Positions 12,001 through 27,000 of a stretch of DNA of 64,000 bases are shown here, one piece after another; the first letter of the stretch is position 1, and each line of letters begins with the position of its first letter. A program made the translations under genes and the position numbers. The notes beneath the pieces were generated by a model. The model was not told the origin of the DNA. It saw only the letters and a program-made list of their open reading frames with translations, and made no database searches. This stretch comes from Lumbricus terrestris (Eukaryota; Annelida; Clitellata; Crassiclitellata; Lumbricidae): positions 39,844,296 to 39,908,295 of the forward strand of contig OX457037.1 in NCBI GenBank assembly GCA_949752735.1, read 5' to 3'.

Positions 12001-15000
12001 ATGTCCTTCAACGAAGAAAAAGTGGCCCTCGTGTCCTCCAACTTAGAAAAAGTGGCCCTACGGCCAAAAAAGGTTGGGAACCACTGGTTTAATCACTAAC
12101 AGCAAGAAGGCAAAATTTAGTCACCGTACTTCATTGCACCATTAACATAGAAAAATTATACTGTGCAAAAAAAAGGATGGTCACATTTGATTTCATATCC
12201 ACAAAGCCACAAGTACACTAAATTGAACAATAATACATTTGATAAGCAAAATATTTTTATATTGCGATGTCTGTAACAAAAAGAGATGACCAAACTTGTC
12301 ATGCGTTAATTACCTAACATAATTCAAATAAATAAATATTCACTTGAGTCTCATGTGCGTTCGAAGCTCCTGATGAAGTCGGTCATTTTTGGAAGTCGTC
12401 GAATTTTTGCCAAGCCACGAAGGAAACTGAATCATTTGACCAATCGATCCACGCATTGATTCACCCGGAATCACGCTGGCAAAAATCGCCTAAACAGAAA
12501 GATACATATTTTCTATACACTGTCAATATCAAAGTTGGGGGTGGGGTGGGGGGAGGGCCGTTGGTACATTGGATAACACACTGGCATGGAAATCAGTGGA
12601 GCCAAGTTCGATTCCCAAAGTCCACCCCCGTAAGATAGACATCCTTTGTAGGTGACTATTAGTGCCAGTGTATTGCAGGCTGTCTGTTCGGTTAGTAGCT
12701 AAGATTGATGTTAATTAAGATAACTGCATAACTGTCTATACTGCAACCGATTGCGGTCTGTCAACCGGACTGCTGAATAAACGTAAAAAGATTAGTCGTC
12801 CTCACATGCATCACAACAGAGCAATACAGTATATACAATCTGTGTAAGATCAATACAATTACCAAATGCAATGAATTTAGTTTTATAGTTTCAGCATGGT
12901 TGTAGAATAGAATAGACAATTCTTAATTAATTTACCAAAATTGCAAACCACATTTTGGCTTGCACAAAAGTTTTATAACATACAATCCATAAATCACTCT
13001 TCCTAACTTGTTGTTGAAGTCTTAATCATAAGTGCAGCAAGTAATTCCAAGATAAATTCGAGTACAGATACTGCTGGTGGTGATTCCTTCTATGCCATAA
13101 ACGTTGTTTCATCACAGATGCTCAAAAATATGAAGAGTAACTAACTGCTAGAAGCTCTCTATAAGTGTCCAAAAACAATGCAATATTACTCCCCATGAAT
13201 ATCTACAGAAAGTTGGTTAGATAACATTAGATGACAATGGACATTAATTACGCGTGTAAAGCATCCTAGAAGTGGCTTGCTACCGACGATGCTATATAAA
13301 TTGTCTGAATTACAATTACAAGATACCACACTGGTGCAGAATCGCAGAAACACTGTAATAATCAGAGTAGAAACAACAGACCTGAGTGGGCAGTAGATAC
13401 CAGTTCTGGCCACGCCGGACGTGTGCGTCGACGAGGTCACCAGCTGCGATGCTGTCCGCCGCACGGCTAAGACAACGCAGATGATTACGAACACTCCCCC
13501 TAATCAACAAAACTCAAACCATGAGAACAAAACACCTTATATCTCGAGTGCACACTAAATGGTCAAAGAAGATTAAATCATGAAACATGGGAACAGTTGT
13601 CTGGAATGGACTCCTAAAGGAGTTACGTCTGCTTCTCGGGGCTATTACTGAAGCATTTACAAAAATTAAACTAAAGAAACTCTTTTATTGCTGTGCTAAA
13701 GCCGGGAACACTTCCGAGTAGCCCCCTTGAAGAAGAGCTATAAAAATTCTGGAATGAATATGATGGCAAATTATCATTCTTTGCACAGCCTGTCCAGTGT
13801 CCAAGAGGCACTATTAAAAGTAAAAGTTCTGTGTCTCACACGAACTTACAGGAGACACATATTCCTTTTTAGGTCTTGCATCTTCACCAAATGGCTTGGA
13901 CGTGGGGCCAACAGAGGGTTAGAATTTATGTTCAGGCTGACACTAGCACCAAACTAGGTTGTGACAGAGGCATGCGTGTGCAAACAACTTTCCCAGGGTC
14001 ATTGTGCAAAGTTCCTCAGTAGGGTTGAACAATCAGCTACTTGGCCACAGACCCTGCACATCACATGAACTGCTTGGAAACCATCACAGTGTAATAATAA
14101 TAATAAACCTAATTAAATTAAATGCCTGCAATACTGGCAGGACACTACAGCTGTACTTACTTTGCGCTGAAAGGTGTGACATGAATGTAGTTCTCCTGTA
14201 CAAAAAGTGGTCCTATGCTGTAATCGTGAAAGAATAGGTCACTTTTATCATTAATTGTCATCTTATTTGTCTCCTCTCCACCTGCAAACACTTTTCGGCA
14301 AACATCAAACGGACCCTAAAAAAACAGAAGCAAAACGCAAGACTAGAAAATTTGTTCCAGCTGTGTAGAATTATCAATTATTCCGAAAATGGAAACAAAG
14401 TTCACTGTAAACATAGCAAGTAAATGGATAGAGTACAAATTAAAAATAACCCAAATACAATTAATAGCCCAAAATAACTGCAATATAGAATTTAGTATAT
14501 TGAAAAAGTTAATCATAAATAATAAATAACTAAAGAGATAAAGTATCAAGGATTTGAACTGACTAGATGGAGGTCCTTCTGCGCCTTGTTTGCTTCCAGC
14601 TTCAACTGCTCATAAGTCAGCGTCTTGTCCTTTATAGTCCACATCGACAAATTGTGCAAAACCTACAAGAAGACAGTGAATAATCTATACATCCAAGCAT
14701 CATTCATATTATGCCAATCATACAAATAACTAGTCATCACTAGAATCTTCATCAATTGGCAAAAGATTTCTATCATTTCAACTAGATTGAGGTCGATAAA
14801 TGACTTGTGACACACGCAGATGACAGGTTAAAAGTAAAATTTTATGAAAAATCTATCCAATACAAACAACAAATAACTTGAACATCAGTTGATTGAATGA
14901 TGAAATACTTTCATCTGCTTCATCTCTCTAAGCTAAACAATCACATGCAAGTAGAAAAAGTGTTGTCAGTACAGGCATGCATCGATATAGCAAGCCTCAA

Positions 15001-18000
15001 ATTTTGCCATTATAAATTTGTGAAATTCGTTATTCCTTGTCATAAAAAAGTTATCAGCAAAAAACCTATATTTTAAACACAAATCACTGGCAGGATTTAG
15101 ACAATGTGACTGCTTACTGATTACAAGCAATTTCAAAAGTTTAGTTCTCAGCACCATGCTCCCATAATGAAATATTAACCTCGGAGTAGAAACACGAAAT
15201 TAGCAATCTGATGGATAAACCTTTCCTAAGGAGTCAAAAGGTCATCACAATTGAAACATTACGGCACAATAATAATGTTCAGTAATAAGCCAACAAGTTA
15301 ACTACAGAGAAGCATCAAAACAGTCATATCCACTTCATCGTGCCTTTCGATGGCAGGAGGGAAATGCAAGAAAGCTTACGGGATCACATGGATGCCTTGG
15401 CTATCAATTTAAACTAGAGCAGCAATGAAGGATCAATTGTCGTGCTTGCGTAACACCGATCTGTGTGTTGTCTAACCTGTCTTATGTCTTGGTTGGCAGC
15501 AAGTATAATGTCGTTCAGTGCGGGGGCAGGAATTTTTAGACCCTCTCTGAATGCAATGGACATCATAGCACCCTGTTAACAACACAGACAGAGCACAATT
15601 AGAAAAGACAAGTACTTCTAGAATGTTAAAAAAAATCGCAATATGAACAAACCAGGTGTTATTCTGAAAGAAAAAATAAGTATAAAGTGCAAACAATTTA
15701 AATTCTTTACATTAGCATATTCCTAATTCTACAGATCTATTTATCTTCTCACACATCTCTTAAAATCTGTTATTAGCTCAAAAGATGAAGTTCTAGTTTA
15801 TACAAATTGGCTGTGGGAACTTGTATTCTAGCATAGCAACTTTAAGACATTTTCACTTTAACTGGTAACACAGAATTCAGCATATAGTATATGTGTGAAA
15901 CATTTTTCTCTGCATAAGTACCTTGATCTGTTCAATCCTAGGTCTTTGGAATCGAAGATCGAAGCAGTAGTTACTAAGGCTGCGCACTTTTGTATGATTT
16001 CGATCGTTACACATGCAGATGATTGGAATCTTCGTTTGCTTTATCAGCAGAATCAGTTCCTTTTTGAATGAAAAAACATTTAAAATAAAGTTTAAATGTT
16101 CTTCTAATATCATACAAACAGATGAAAAAAACACAAAGACAACTGAAAGGAAAGAGTTATCAATAATATATTAAGCTTACTATGCATTACTACAATTGTA
16201 ATACAGGCACATGCTCTTATTAAATTGCATATAAAAATTAGTAAAGCACATAATTATTACAGTATAAGCTATTCAGAGGTGCTCTCAGCATGACAACGCA
16301 AGAGAATAAAAGTCTTCAAACAGAAGGTAAATGAGCGAGGGAGAGACCTGGGCTAAAATCCTAGAGCGCAAAGACGGGAAGGTTATTCCAAAAGAAGGAC
16401 GTACAAAAGAAAGGAATGCTTTTTGGGCCATAGCAATCAACACAACAAAGTCTACAGAGCAGAGACAATGAAAAGAAACAGCAAAGGTGGTGGGCCTGCA
16501 CATCAGATGACAAAAGATACATGTGAGCTTGTCGTTGTTTGTACCTGCATTCCACCTCTGTCTTCATTTCCAGCCATTCCATCCACTTCATCCATGATGA
16601 GACAATGCTTTCGGCCATCAACTGCGTGTGCTCCACATTGAGAACTGTTCTGGCCTAGAAAGAAAATCAAACAGTTTGTTCGTTCTGCAATGATGTAAAA
16701 CTGTTCCAGTGTTAGCACAACATAGAACAAAACAGAAACATTCATCATAGCAGTGGCGTAGGCAAAAGGGGGGTTTCGAGGGTTAAAACCCCCTCCATTG
16801 GCTCTGGAAAAAGGTTTTTTAGGGTTATTTTGCCATTTAAGTAAGAAAAAATAGCAAAAAACAGGGTTTTCGGCCATAAAACCCTCCCCCCATAAAAAAA
16901 ATTCCTGGCTACGCCACTGCATCATAGTCTGAGGGAAATGTAAGTAAACCTACTGAATGCTCAAACGCCCAATCAATCAAAGTACTTGCCGGTAGACACA
17001 TATTTTCAGAAGCTCTAACATAATGCAATTGTTTCATGGTCAATTCTTTTTGTCAAGAACAAAAACAACCCAGAATGCTGCCACCATAGTCCTCTGTGGC
17101 TGTCTTCAGTAAAACCAGCCTCCACACAAGCCAATTTAATCTTCCATGACAAGATAATTGTCTTTCCAATCTCCACAATACACATCTTTAAGGAACTTAC
17201 ATGAACCTTAAACGTTAAACAGGATAGGGTTTGGCTTTGAAGATCCCTGCCTGCTTTCTAATAACTATTTCAAGTTGCATATACGCAAGTATCTATTATG
17301 ACAAATAGACCACCTTTTAAATATTTCACAAAATCACTAGTTACCAATGTACCTGAAAAAAAGCACAAGTTAACACACGTGAAAAAAAGCAGTCTGCTTA
17401 ATTTATCAGTACTCTTTCGGAACAAAACAATATTGTAATGACACTAATCAAAATGTTTCTACCCAAAGATCTGAATAAAACAGACTTGCATATGAACATA
17501 CAGAGCAACACACAAAGGAAACAACAAATCTTTTTCCTTACCAAAGAAGTCAACTAAAGTGTGGTTGTTAAGCGCTTCGGCCACTTCTTCCTTTAGACTT
17601 CGCTTTGATCTGGTGTCAGACGCGTTTAGCTCGACGTACGAAAATCCTGCTTCCTAAATGGACAGATAAAACAGAACATACATCACTTCTGTCCCAACCT
17701 TCGTTAATCCAAGTGACCAACTTGCTTGCAAATTATGTTAAAATAGATGCAATAATAACAAAGGTGCAACCATACAACCTTCGTTCGACTGAATAAAGTC
17801 TGCTCTCAATCCCTTTTGCTCGAACTTCCACTATGCAGAACCGTGCTTTCTCGGTGGTAGGACCCTCAACCTGGAATGGTCTTCCTCTGACCATCCGCTC
17901 TCTCTGTAAAAATCCTTCTCAGGCTTTCCTCTCTCATCTTAAGACAGTTTTATTTGGCCGCGCTGAGGTTGGGAGCGCCTCTGAGTAGTCCCCTTGAAGA

Positions 18001-21000
18001 GGCGCTATATAAATGCATCTAATGAACGAATGAATACAATGATGCAAAAGACAATGCTTCACCTGACAGATGATCTGAGCCGTTGTTGTTTTTCCCACGC
18101 CTGGAGGTCCGGATAGCAGTGCCGCTTTGTAGCCAGCTCCGTCGTCATTGGTTCGGCCAACTGGATGTAACAACGTGAACTGTGATAATAAAATCTTACC
18201 AAAAATGGGTATAAACCACAATAAAGTAATGTCAATAGCCAATCATATTGAATCATTACAGCACTAAATAAAAATGCATAAATGCAATACACCATTTCCA
18301 TTGATGAATATGTGGCTACAGAAGAATTACACGACACTAAAATTATAACGGACTGTTGTGCTTTCAACTTAATTTCTAGCCTGTAGAAGCCAGTTTGTGT
18401 GGTCTTTGTAATTGTAATCATAGCTCTCTGTATCAAACTGTTTGGTATACAGATTTCACAAAAGCAGCTCTCTGCTGCTCTCTAGTATAAGGTTTCAAAA
18501 TGTTCACAGTCTGTTTAAGTTGTCAAAAGTGCCTGCCACAATACTTACAGACAGGTTTCTTGCCGAGGCTCTTGTGCCACGAGTTCAGCCAGTTCAGCAA
18601 TTTCTTCGCATTACTTTTGTCGCCCTGTTGTCCAATTATCTGTTTGCTGCTCATCGGCTTGTATCGATCGACCCACATGAGAGCGTTGCTGCCGTCAGCG
18701 CTGAATTCTGGACTCAGCGTTTGCTGAGAAGACTGAGCAATCGCTTCACTTCTCTGCGTATCTGGAGTTCGACCGGTCAGCGCTGAAGACGTCCGTGGAA
18801 CTCCAGTCAAAGGTGTATTTGGTTTTGCGGACGACGATGAACGTGATGGAGTTTTCTACGAAAGATTTACGAAGATTCCGGTATATAGACTGATATCTCA
18901 ATGCATGCTTCTCTGTGTTTTGACCGTTGAAAATGTCTTTTGAAATGTTTTATTTTTAGAAATTTTCATATTTTATTGCTTTAACATTTGTCTCTCATAC
19001 TTTGAGCAGGGTTTATGCTAGGACAGAAATAATAATGCAACTAACCACTAAAATTAGAATATGACCAACTGCTAATCAATATGCTGCTAGGAGAAAGAAC
19101 ATGGAAGGATGTATCCACCAGAAAGGATTCTAATTCAACACAACCATGTGGATAAGGAGAATGCTGAAAACTGGTAGAACTGCACAGCGCACGTGAAACG
19201 GTAAATCCATGCAATTGTCAAACTGTGTTTTACAACCGACATGAAATCTAGAAGAGGAAGACATGAAATCTAGAAGAGGAAGACATGGAATCTAGAAGAG
19301 GAAGAGTATTTCCCTTAAGTTAATCCCGAGACAGCCATTGGATTGGCATCAAGTATTAGTGATTTTATTATCCCCCCCTCGTGTGCAGGCCCATGACAGC
19401 TAATTTGGCCAGAAATCTACGTCGACTTTCTAAATCTCAGAAATAATTGACAATCATTACGTGACTGGCTGCTTCTTTCGCTGCTGCAATTTCATACTTG
19501 GACTTCTTGGCTGGAAGCGTTCGTATCAGGTCGAACAAACCATCTTCATCAACTTGCTTTATCCCAAGCTGTTTAGCCTAAAAATACAGAAACCACGTAA
19601 CATTCACCCAATCACTAGCACTTCAATTCAAAACTAAAAAATATCATTATCATGTATATCCTTAATCACATAAATTTTATATTATAACTAAGAAATATCA
19701 TTATCATGTATATCCTTAATCACATAAATTTCATATATCGCCACTTCTACTCAGAGGTGTAAGATCTTATCATCAACTGAAAAGCGATGCACTATGTAAA
19801 AGCATTTTTATCTCACCTTGGATGTTTTTGCCTCTCCTGGGTCTCTTCCGATCACCAGGTATTTGGTATTTTTGCTCACGTTCTGCATAACTTTTCCTCC
19901 GTATCGTTCCACGAGAGACTTCGCATCGTCACGCTCTATTGACTCGAGAACACCAGTTATCACAAATGACAAACCCTCCAGACAGTTCTCAGCACCCTAG
20001 TAACACAAACAATAAGAAATGTTACTGGCATACAATATTACAATACGTCTAATTCATATATGCAAAGCACCAGAAAAAAAGGAAAATCCAAGTAAAATAG
20101 CAAAGAAATATAAAATTTTACAAAAAATTATTTAAAATTCAGGAACACGAAGAACTCTCATAAGTTTAAACATGTTGAAATGGATGCTACAGCAATTCCC
20201 CTAAGATGGTTAGATGATTCTCAAAGTCAATTCATGAAAGTCCTTGTGCATGGAAGCAACTAAAGAAAGCAAAGCACCTAAATAAAAAAACTGAAGAACA
20301 GAGAACAAATGAAGACTATAACTAATTGACTATGCTGCAAACACAATATGAAATAAACACAAAACTAGACTTGGATCACGCCCGAGGCATGCAGTCTATT
20401 TACAGTACCATATATACAATATAGCCAGCCTTTTCCATTATCTTTCCTCTTACCACTTTTACAGCATTTCATCTCCAGTATAACCAGTATGTCCAACCCT
20501 TTTCGTTACCTTACCTCTGGTATATTTCTTGCAGTATTGTAACTCCAGTGTATCAAATCTTTTTCGTTGTCTTACCTCTGGCATATCTTTTATGATATTT
20601 TATCTCCATTATGTCCAGCTTTTTTTTTTCATTACCTAACGTCCATTAGCTCTTCTATAGCACCTATCTCTGGTACCAGAAGACCTCTGTGGTTCTCTTA
20701 CCTCTGGCGTCTCCTTTGAACCTAGAGCCTGTGGTGGCTCTCGGTTCTTGTACGCCATGAACCCCGACCCTTTCTTCTGCATTGAACCCTTCTCACTCTG
20801 TTCAAAAATTCAAGTGAACAACAGAACTCTTAGAAATTGCTACGTACATCACAGCAATTAGCTAACGAGACCAATGATCGATCTATGTAGTGCACAAGTG
20901 CAGCCATACAACAGTTCCTACTTTGATTTAACATACAAATCTCCGATGTTCATGCTTGGTAATATGTCAGGCAATACTTGAAATACACTACAACAGCCAC

Positions 21001-24000
21001 ATAAAAGTTCTATGAAACACTCTGCTCCACAGGTTTTTAGATTTATCCAGCAGCACCATACCTTTGCAGGAATTGCTGAACATCACAAAGATGGCATTAG
21101 TAGGAAATCTGTTAAGAGGAAACTACTAAATTAACCTGTTTCTGACAAAGTATCACAAAAAGAATAATTCATGTTCAACAAATCTGCACAATGAGTTTTC
21201 TTCTTCTTCTTCTTCTTTAGTTCTCTGCCGTCAGGCAGATTCATATGTCCAATGACGCCATGCGTATCTGTTCTGTGCATCCTCCTTTAGCCCTCTGTAA
21301 CCGTCCTTTGTCATCATCCAGTCCAGTAGCATTCTTCTTGGTCTTCCTCTTCCAGTCCAGTAGCATTCTTCTTGGTCTTCCTCTTGAGTTTTCTTACACC
21401 AAAAAATTAATGTAGTTTTAGTCCGTTTTGGTTCTAAGTTGACTGTCCATACCCCTTCACCAGGACTTTTCTTCTTCGTTGACGTTGGAGTATTAGCAGC
21501 CAAGACCTTTGGTTTCGACTTCGTAGGACTCGACTTCACAGGACTCGACTTTGCAGGACTCGCCTTCTGAGGTGACTCGCTAACAACAGCAGGCTTTATT
21601 TTCTACACCAAAAGAAAGTCGAATTCAGGAAAACACTTTCAGTGAAGAGAAACAACACTCTTATCAGGAGAGAACAGACAAAAAATCCGACAAAACAAGA
21701 GCTAAATACTAATTGATAGGCATAAGGTTACAAGGTCACTCAGCATGAATGAAGTATTACTATGTACGAATGCATGCTGGCTCAGATACAGATTGAAACA
21801 GATTGATTAGCAATGATGACAGTTGTAAAAAAAGTTTAATTTCCACAAATCAATTCCAATGCGACTCAAAGCATGAACACGCAAATGATAGAAAGAGAGG
21901 CAGAACAACATTCTCCTGTATTGTCAGGCTTCCGTTCAAAAGGTTGACATTATGACCACTTTTAAAACAATCAAAATCTCATCTCCTGCTTCCGTCTTTT
22001 GGTAGTCACTACCTAAGAAGTCTATGTAACTTGGACTTTTCACAATGTCCCAGTATGAACAGTACGATAATACACAAATCTATTATCAAAATGAATCTTC
22101 TGAATTGTTGCTATGATTTAAGTCGATTGCTTACAAAGTTATGGCACTCAAATCTCTATGTATTATTATTAAAATGTCTTAAAAGACTTAAAAGGACATA
22201 AAACTCTGAAGCACAAAAGCATAATCATCATAGAAATTTAATATCTGACTGAATTATACTCTGGCTTTCCTCAATTTCAAGTCGTCTGCAACATACTTCA
22301 AAGGCTGTAATGGTTGTGAAAGCTTGGTCTGGACACTGAAAAGTCCAGCTTCGCTCTTCAATCTTCATATCATTCTTCAGGCCTCAACAATAACATTTAC
22401 ACATGAATCTGCTTCTAATTTAATTTAAATCCATTACTTACGTCCTGTAACTTGCATTGCTTGTCTTCTGAAGGCGGCAATGATTCTTTGGCTTCAGATT
22501 CTTCTGCTACCTTCCTTTTCGCAGCCAGTTTCTCAGACAATCGAATGCTTGGTCCTGGAACAGAAAATCTACCTTGATAAAAAATATACAGTAAAATCCG
22601 TGAGATGGCCATACTTCCAGTCAACTGTTATAAGCCATACATTGCTCCTTTGCTGTAACCCATGTATTGCTAATTTGCTATAACCCATATAACTCTTTTG
22701 TTATAACCCATACATTGCTCCTGTGTTATAAGCCATACATTACTCTTTTGCTATATCACATACATTGCTCCTTGATCACAGAAGTACACCTCCATAAATC
22801 AAATTCAATTCCTCTATGCCTACTGACAATTAACAGTTTGGTTATCGAATTAAAAAATAAACTGCAAAATAATGAAATTACCTTGTGGATGATGTTCAAC
22901 TTCAGAACCACTTTCATCCAGCTTAATCTAAACAAGAGCAAACAAGCATTACCAAACGAAAGTGATGTATAAATATGCACTAATGTAATAAAAAAAACTA
23001 ACGGGCAAGTAGAAGCAACAGCTACATGAAATACATCCAACAATTAATCCCAAACAAACTATAGTTGTTAATATCAGTCTTTTGGCAAACCAATTATCGG
23101 TTGAAGAAAATCAACAGTTCACAGCAAACATTGCTATGTTAGGAGGGTTAAGCAAAACATAAATGTATAATTGTATATGAGAATATCTATTTCAACATTA
23201 AAATTAATTCAAATACAACATTCAGCACTACCCCATTAAGACAGCTTTGTCTGTGATAAGAAATGAGCTACAGTAGTCAAGATGGCTGCAAGCCCGGGCA
23301 TTTGCAGAGGAACTAAGAAAGTAGCTTTAACCTAGTTAATTTTTGCCAGTAATATAGGAAATTGGCATATTTGCTCAACTTACTCAGATATTCACAAAAA
23401 GAAACTTCCAGATTTCAAATTGCCTGAGACAATTCATGTGTCACTGAAATTTAACTGGAATGTGTGGACCTGCCACGGACAAACTGCTATAACTTGGGTT
23501 CTACATCAGTGGTTCTCAAAGTGGTGGTCCGCGGACCGGCACCGGTCCGCGGAGTGCTGATCAGCGGTCCGCGGAGAAGAGTTAAAATTAAATTGTGATT
23601 AGTAGTTTTTTTGGAAATTGTGAAATTATTCGAATTGCTATTCAAAATTTAATCAAATGTCTGTCTTAAAATGAAAAAAATTGAAATAAATTACCAGTGT
23701 CCTGTTTCAAATTGCCAAATGGCGCATTCAAGTCTGTCTAAAGAGATGTTTTTAAAATAAAAGAGCAGTGAAGGAGCGTGACCGCTCAGACGCTCTGAGA
23801 GAAGAAAACGATAATTCTGAACTGGTTTCATTTAAAACAAAACATGCAAGCTCAATAAGAATTGATTGTTCAGTGTATTCACAAAAAATAGGATTCACAA
23901 TATTCAAAATAGGGCGATTATTCTGGTTTCCGCGTTTTATTTCGAGCAGGTGTTTCCATCATTAAAACATGATTTTAGTAATATGCCATTAGCTATTTTT

Positions 24001-27000
24001 TGAAGATCCACTTCGGCCTACATTAGCAAGATTGTAATCTTGATTGAAACTGAGTTTAACTTTTAAAAATAGGATCAAATAATAATTAAATTGAGAAATA
24101 AATTAAATGCTGTTGGGATGGGCCTGTGTTTTAATTAGTGAAACATATTTGGAATCCCTGATTACAAATAACCTTATAATAGTCTTTTTTATAAAACAGG
24201 CTTAGTTCTGTCTTGTTTAGAGCCATTTTAAGTTAGCGGTCCACGAGCTTCGGCGAAAAATTATTGCCGGTCCGTGGTCTGCAGAAGTTTGAGAACCACT
24301 GTTCTACATCACCTAGACGCATAATAATAACACCATGTATTGGAGCAAAAGTAAATGCACTAAATGAAGTATCACACCAATAACCTATTAACCTTAAGTA
24401 CTGTAATAATATTGATCAGTATGTACACTCAAAAACCAATCATTTTTTTACATAGTCAGGTCAGCATGTTATTTTACAATTCTCAGCTAAATCAAAAAAG
24501 ACACTCAAGTTGGGAACTTAGTTGATTTGCCTATCATACAACAGTTTTTAAACATATACTGGCACCTCCATCTTTAAGTAAACTTCATCAGCCAAGGCAC
24601 AAATTCACCATAAAAGAAATTTTAAATGCGAACAATCCAACCTTGCTGCCGTTGACTTTTCCCGGCTGTCGACTTTCCGTTCGGTGAATCGGAGTCAAAC
24701 CAAAGAAGTCGTTAACATCAACCGGTTTCTTCACAACTGATGATGTCACTGCAGGTTGCCCAGAATTCTTTGCCACCTTCGGCTGGATTTTACTCATAGC
24801 CTCTCGAATCGGAGCAGGGGAAGTATCTGCAGAAGAAACAACAGTACAGTAGTGTTGTGGATTCAAAGATTTTAGATTAACTGTTATGTTTTAATTGCTC
24901 TTAAGCCCCTAAGGTCCATCGGTAGTCGCCCTTGGCCTATTCCTCCAGACCTGTGCACCGTTCGTATAAGTACCTGTGCATTTAACAATGCAGAGGCGTT
25001 CGTTCTCTGTGGTTGGTCCAACAACCAGAAATGGACTTCCCTTGACTGTGCGACACCTCCCAAGCTGTTCTCAATTTCACAAACTGTTGAAGACTGTTTA
25101 TTTCACTTGATCTCTGCTGGGAGCGCCTCTGAGTAGATACCTTGAATGGAGCGCTATATAAATTATGATTGATTGATTCCACATGTCCACATCCTGTGCA
25201 CAGAACACAAAATAAATATGTCAAAATATATAATACAACAGGCAGATGTTAGAAATATTAAAGATAAACTTGCAAATAAAAAATACCAGCAGAAGAACAA
25301 CTCGTTTCAGAACTAATCTTCTACAAAAACAACATCTACACTCGTCAACCTTACAAATACATTTACAAAGTTAGTTTTCTTTTAAACTCTTTATTTACGC
25401 ACAGAAATTCAGGATCAAATTCTCAGTATTTAATTACCTGAATCGAGATCAATGTTACGCTTTCTTGAAGCCTTTGGCACTGAACTTTTATCACGAAGGC
25501 TTTCTGGTAGAGGGTCTTCATCAGATTCTAAAGTAATCACAACATCTCATAAAACTTAACAAAAACTACCAGTCTTATTGAGAATAACAGACTGAGCTTT
25601 GTGGTCTTTTCAATGCCAAATATCTTGTACAAAAATCTAGTTACAAAATCAGTTTGACCTACTATTTCTATCATTAAAATGAAATACAAAACAAGTTTCA
25701 CAAACCATCCTTCTGCACAGATTTACTCATTTTCCCACAGCTGCCTTATTTTCAGTTTCCTTACACATTTCTGGAGACCTCTCTTCTACCATGAACCTCT
25801 TCAACGTGACTAAAAAAACTGTAAATGCCCTAGCATTGAAAAAGACAGAGCTTAAGCAGCAATTGGTTATACCAAGGACCAGATTGACAAAACAGAAGGA
25901 AAATTGTGCTGACTGGTTGAGAACTGCATAAAAAATGTGCATAAAGCACAGTCAACCAATGAAAATATGATTTAAATGAATGACGAGAAGCAAAATATCT
26001 TAAAGCATACCCGAGTCATAAATGACTGCCTTACGCACAGACTTTGAAGAAGGTTTTCTTTTGGCAATTGGCGCTTCATCTTCTTCACTCTCAGAAGCCT
26101 ACAATCAAAATTATGAGATAGTTAGCTGTGAAATACGCAGCGAAATGATGATATGAAACAATAAAAGCAAAAAAGAAATGGAGCTTGTCTCAAAGTGCAG
26201 ACACTTTTAAATGCCTGTATACATACATACATACATACATACATACATACATACATACATACATACATACATACATACATACATGCATACATACATAGAT
26301 GTATGTATAAGTGCATGTCAATATGTATGGCACCATGATATATATATATATATACAATTTTATACATGCGTATAATTTGTATATATGGATTATACCTAAA
26401 ACTGGCATCAACTGACAGTTTTGACAAACAAAATATTAGTCCAAAATCATTATCCAATAAGGAAGCCTGGCTTAAATCTGATGCGCACGGGTAACTGAAA
26501 CTCAGTGAATGCAAGTTAGTTGAACGACAGGAATTTCAAGTTTAGTCCAAGGTTTGTGCAGCTAACAAACTTACAGAACACATAAAAGGCTTTGAAGAGT
26601 CGTCAAGAATGTGCAAGAACCCAACACTGTGCTCTTCAGAGGCACAACACGAGTCAAACCATTGTCATAATTGTGCATCAGCAAAAATATCCTTTTATTC
26701 AAAGACAAAGTCCTTCAAGACAATTGTCACAAGATGATTCATAACTTTATTGTAATGCTTTCTGCAATGTAATAATTGCAACACAGGTCAACAGACTAGA
26801 TATCTCAGAAATGGAAAAGCAAATTAGCTATGTAAATCAACCTACCAACACTGGTTCTCTTTTTCTTTTCTTCACTTGATCAGATTTTGATCTGCTCTGT
26901 GACGTGCTGTTGTTATTATGTCGGTCTTCAACCTTTGACTTAAAAGTTGAATCAAAAATCAACAGAATAAGTAACTCCAACTAATTCATTACAATATTTT

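Noticed and set aside
14282..14315. Early donor GCAG|GTGGAG ending RFC1 exon 20
   Set aside because: RFC1 homology (GGEET...DLFFHDYSI) continues through it in frame, and the later GCAAA|GTAAGT keeps phase with exon 21.
26218..26306. Intronic RFC1 repeat as counterpart of the human disease-linked pentanucleotide
   Set aside because: It is a tetranucleotide in a different intron with no sequence relation to AAAAG/AAGGG.
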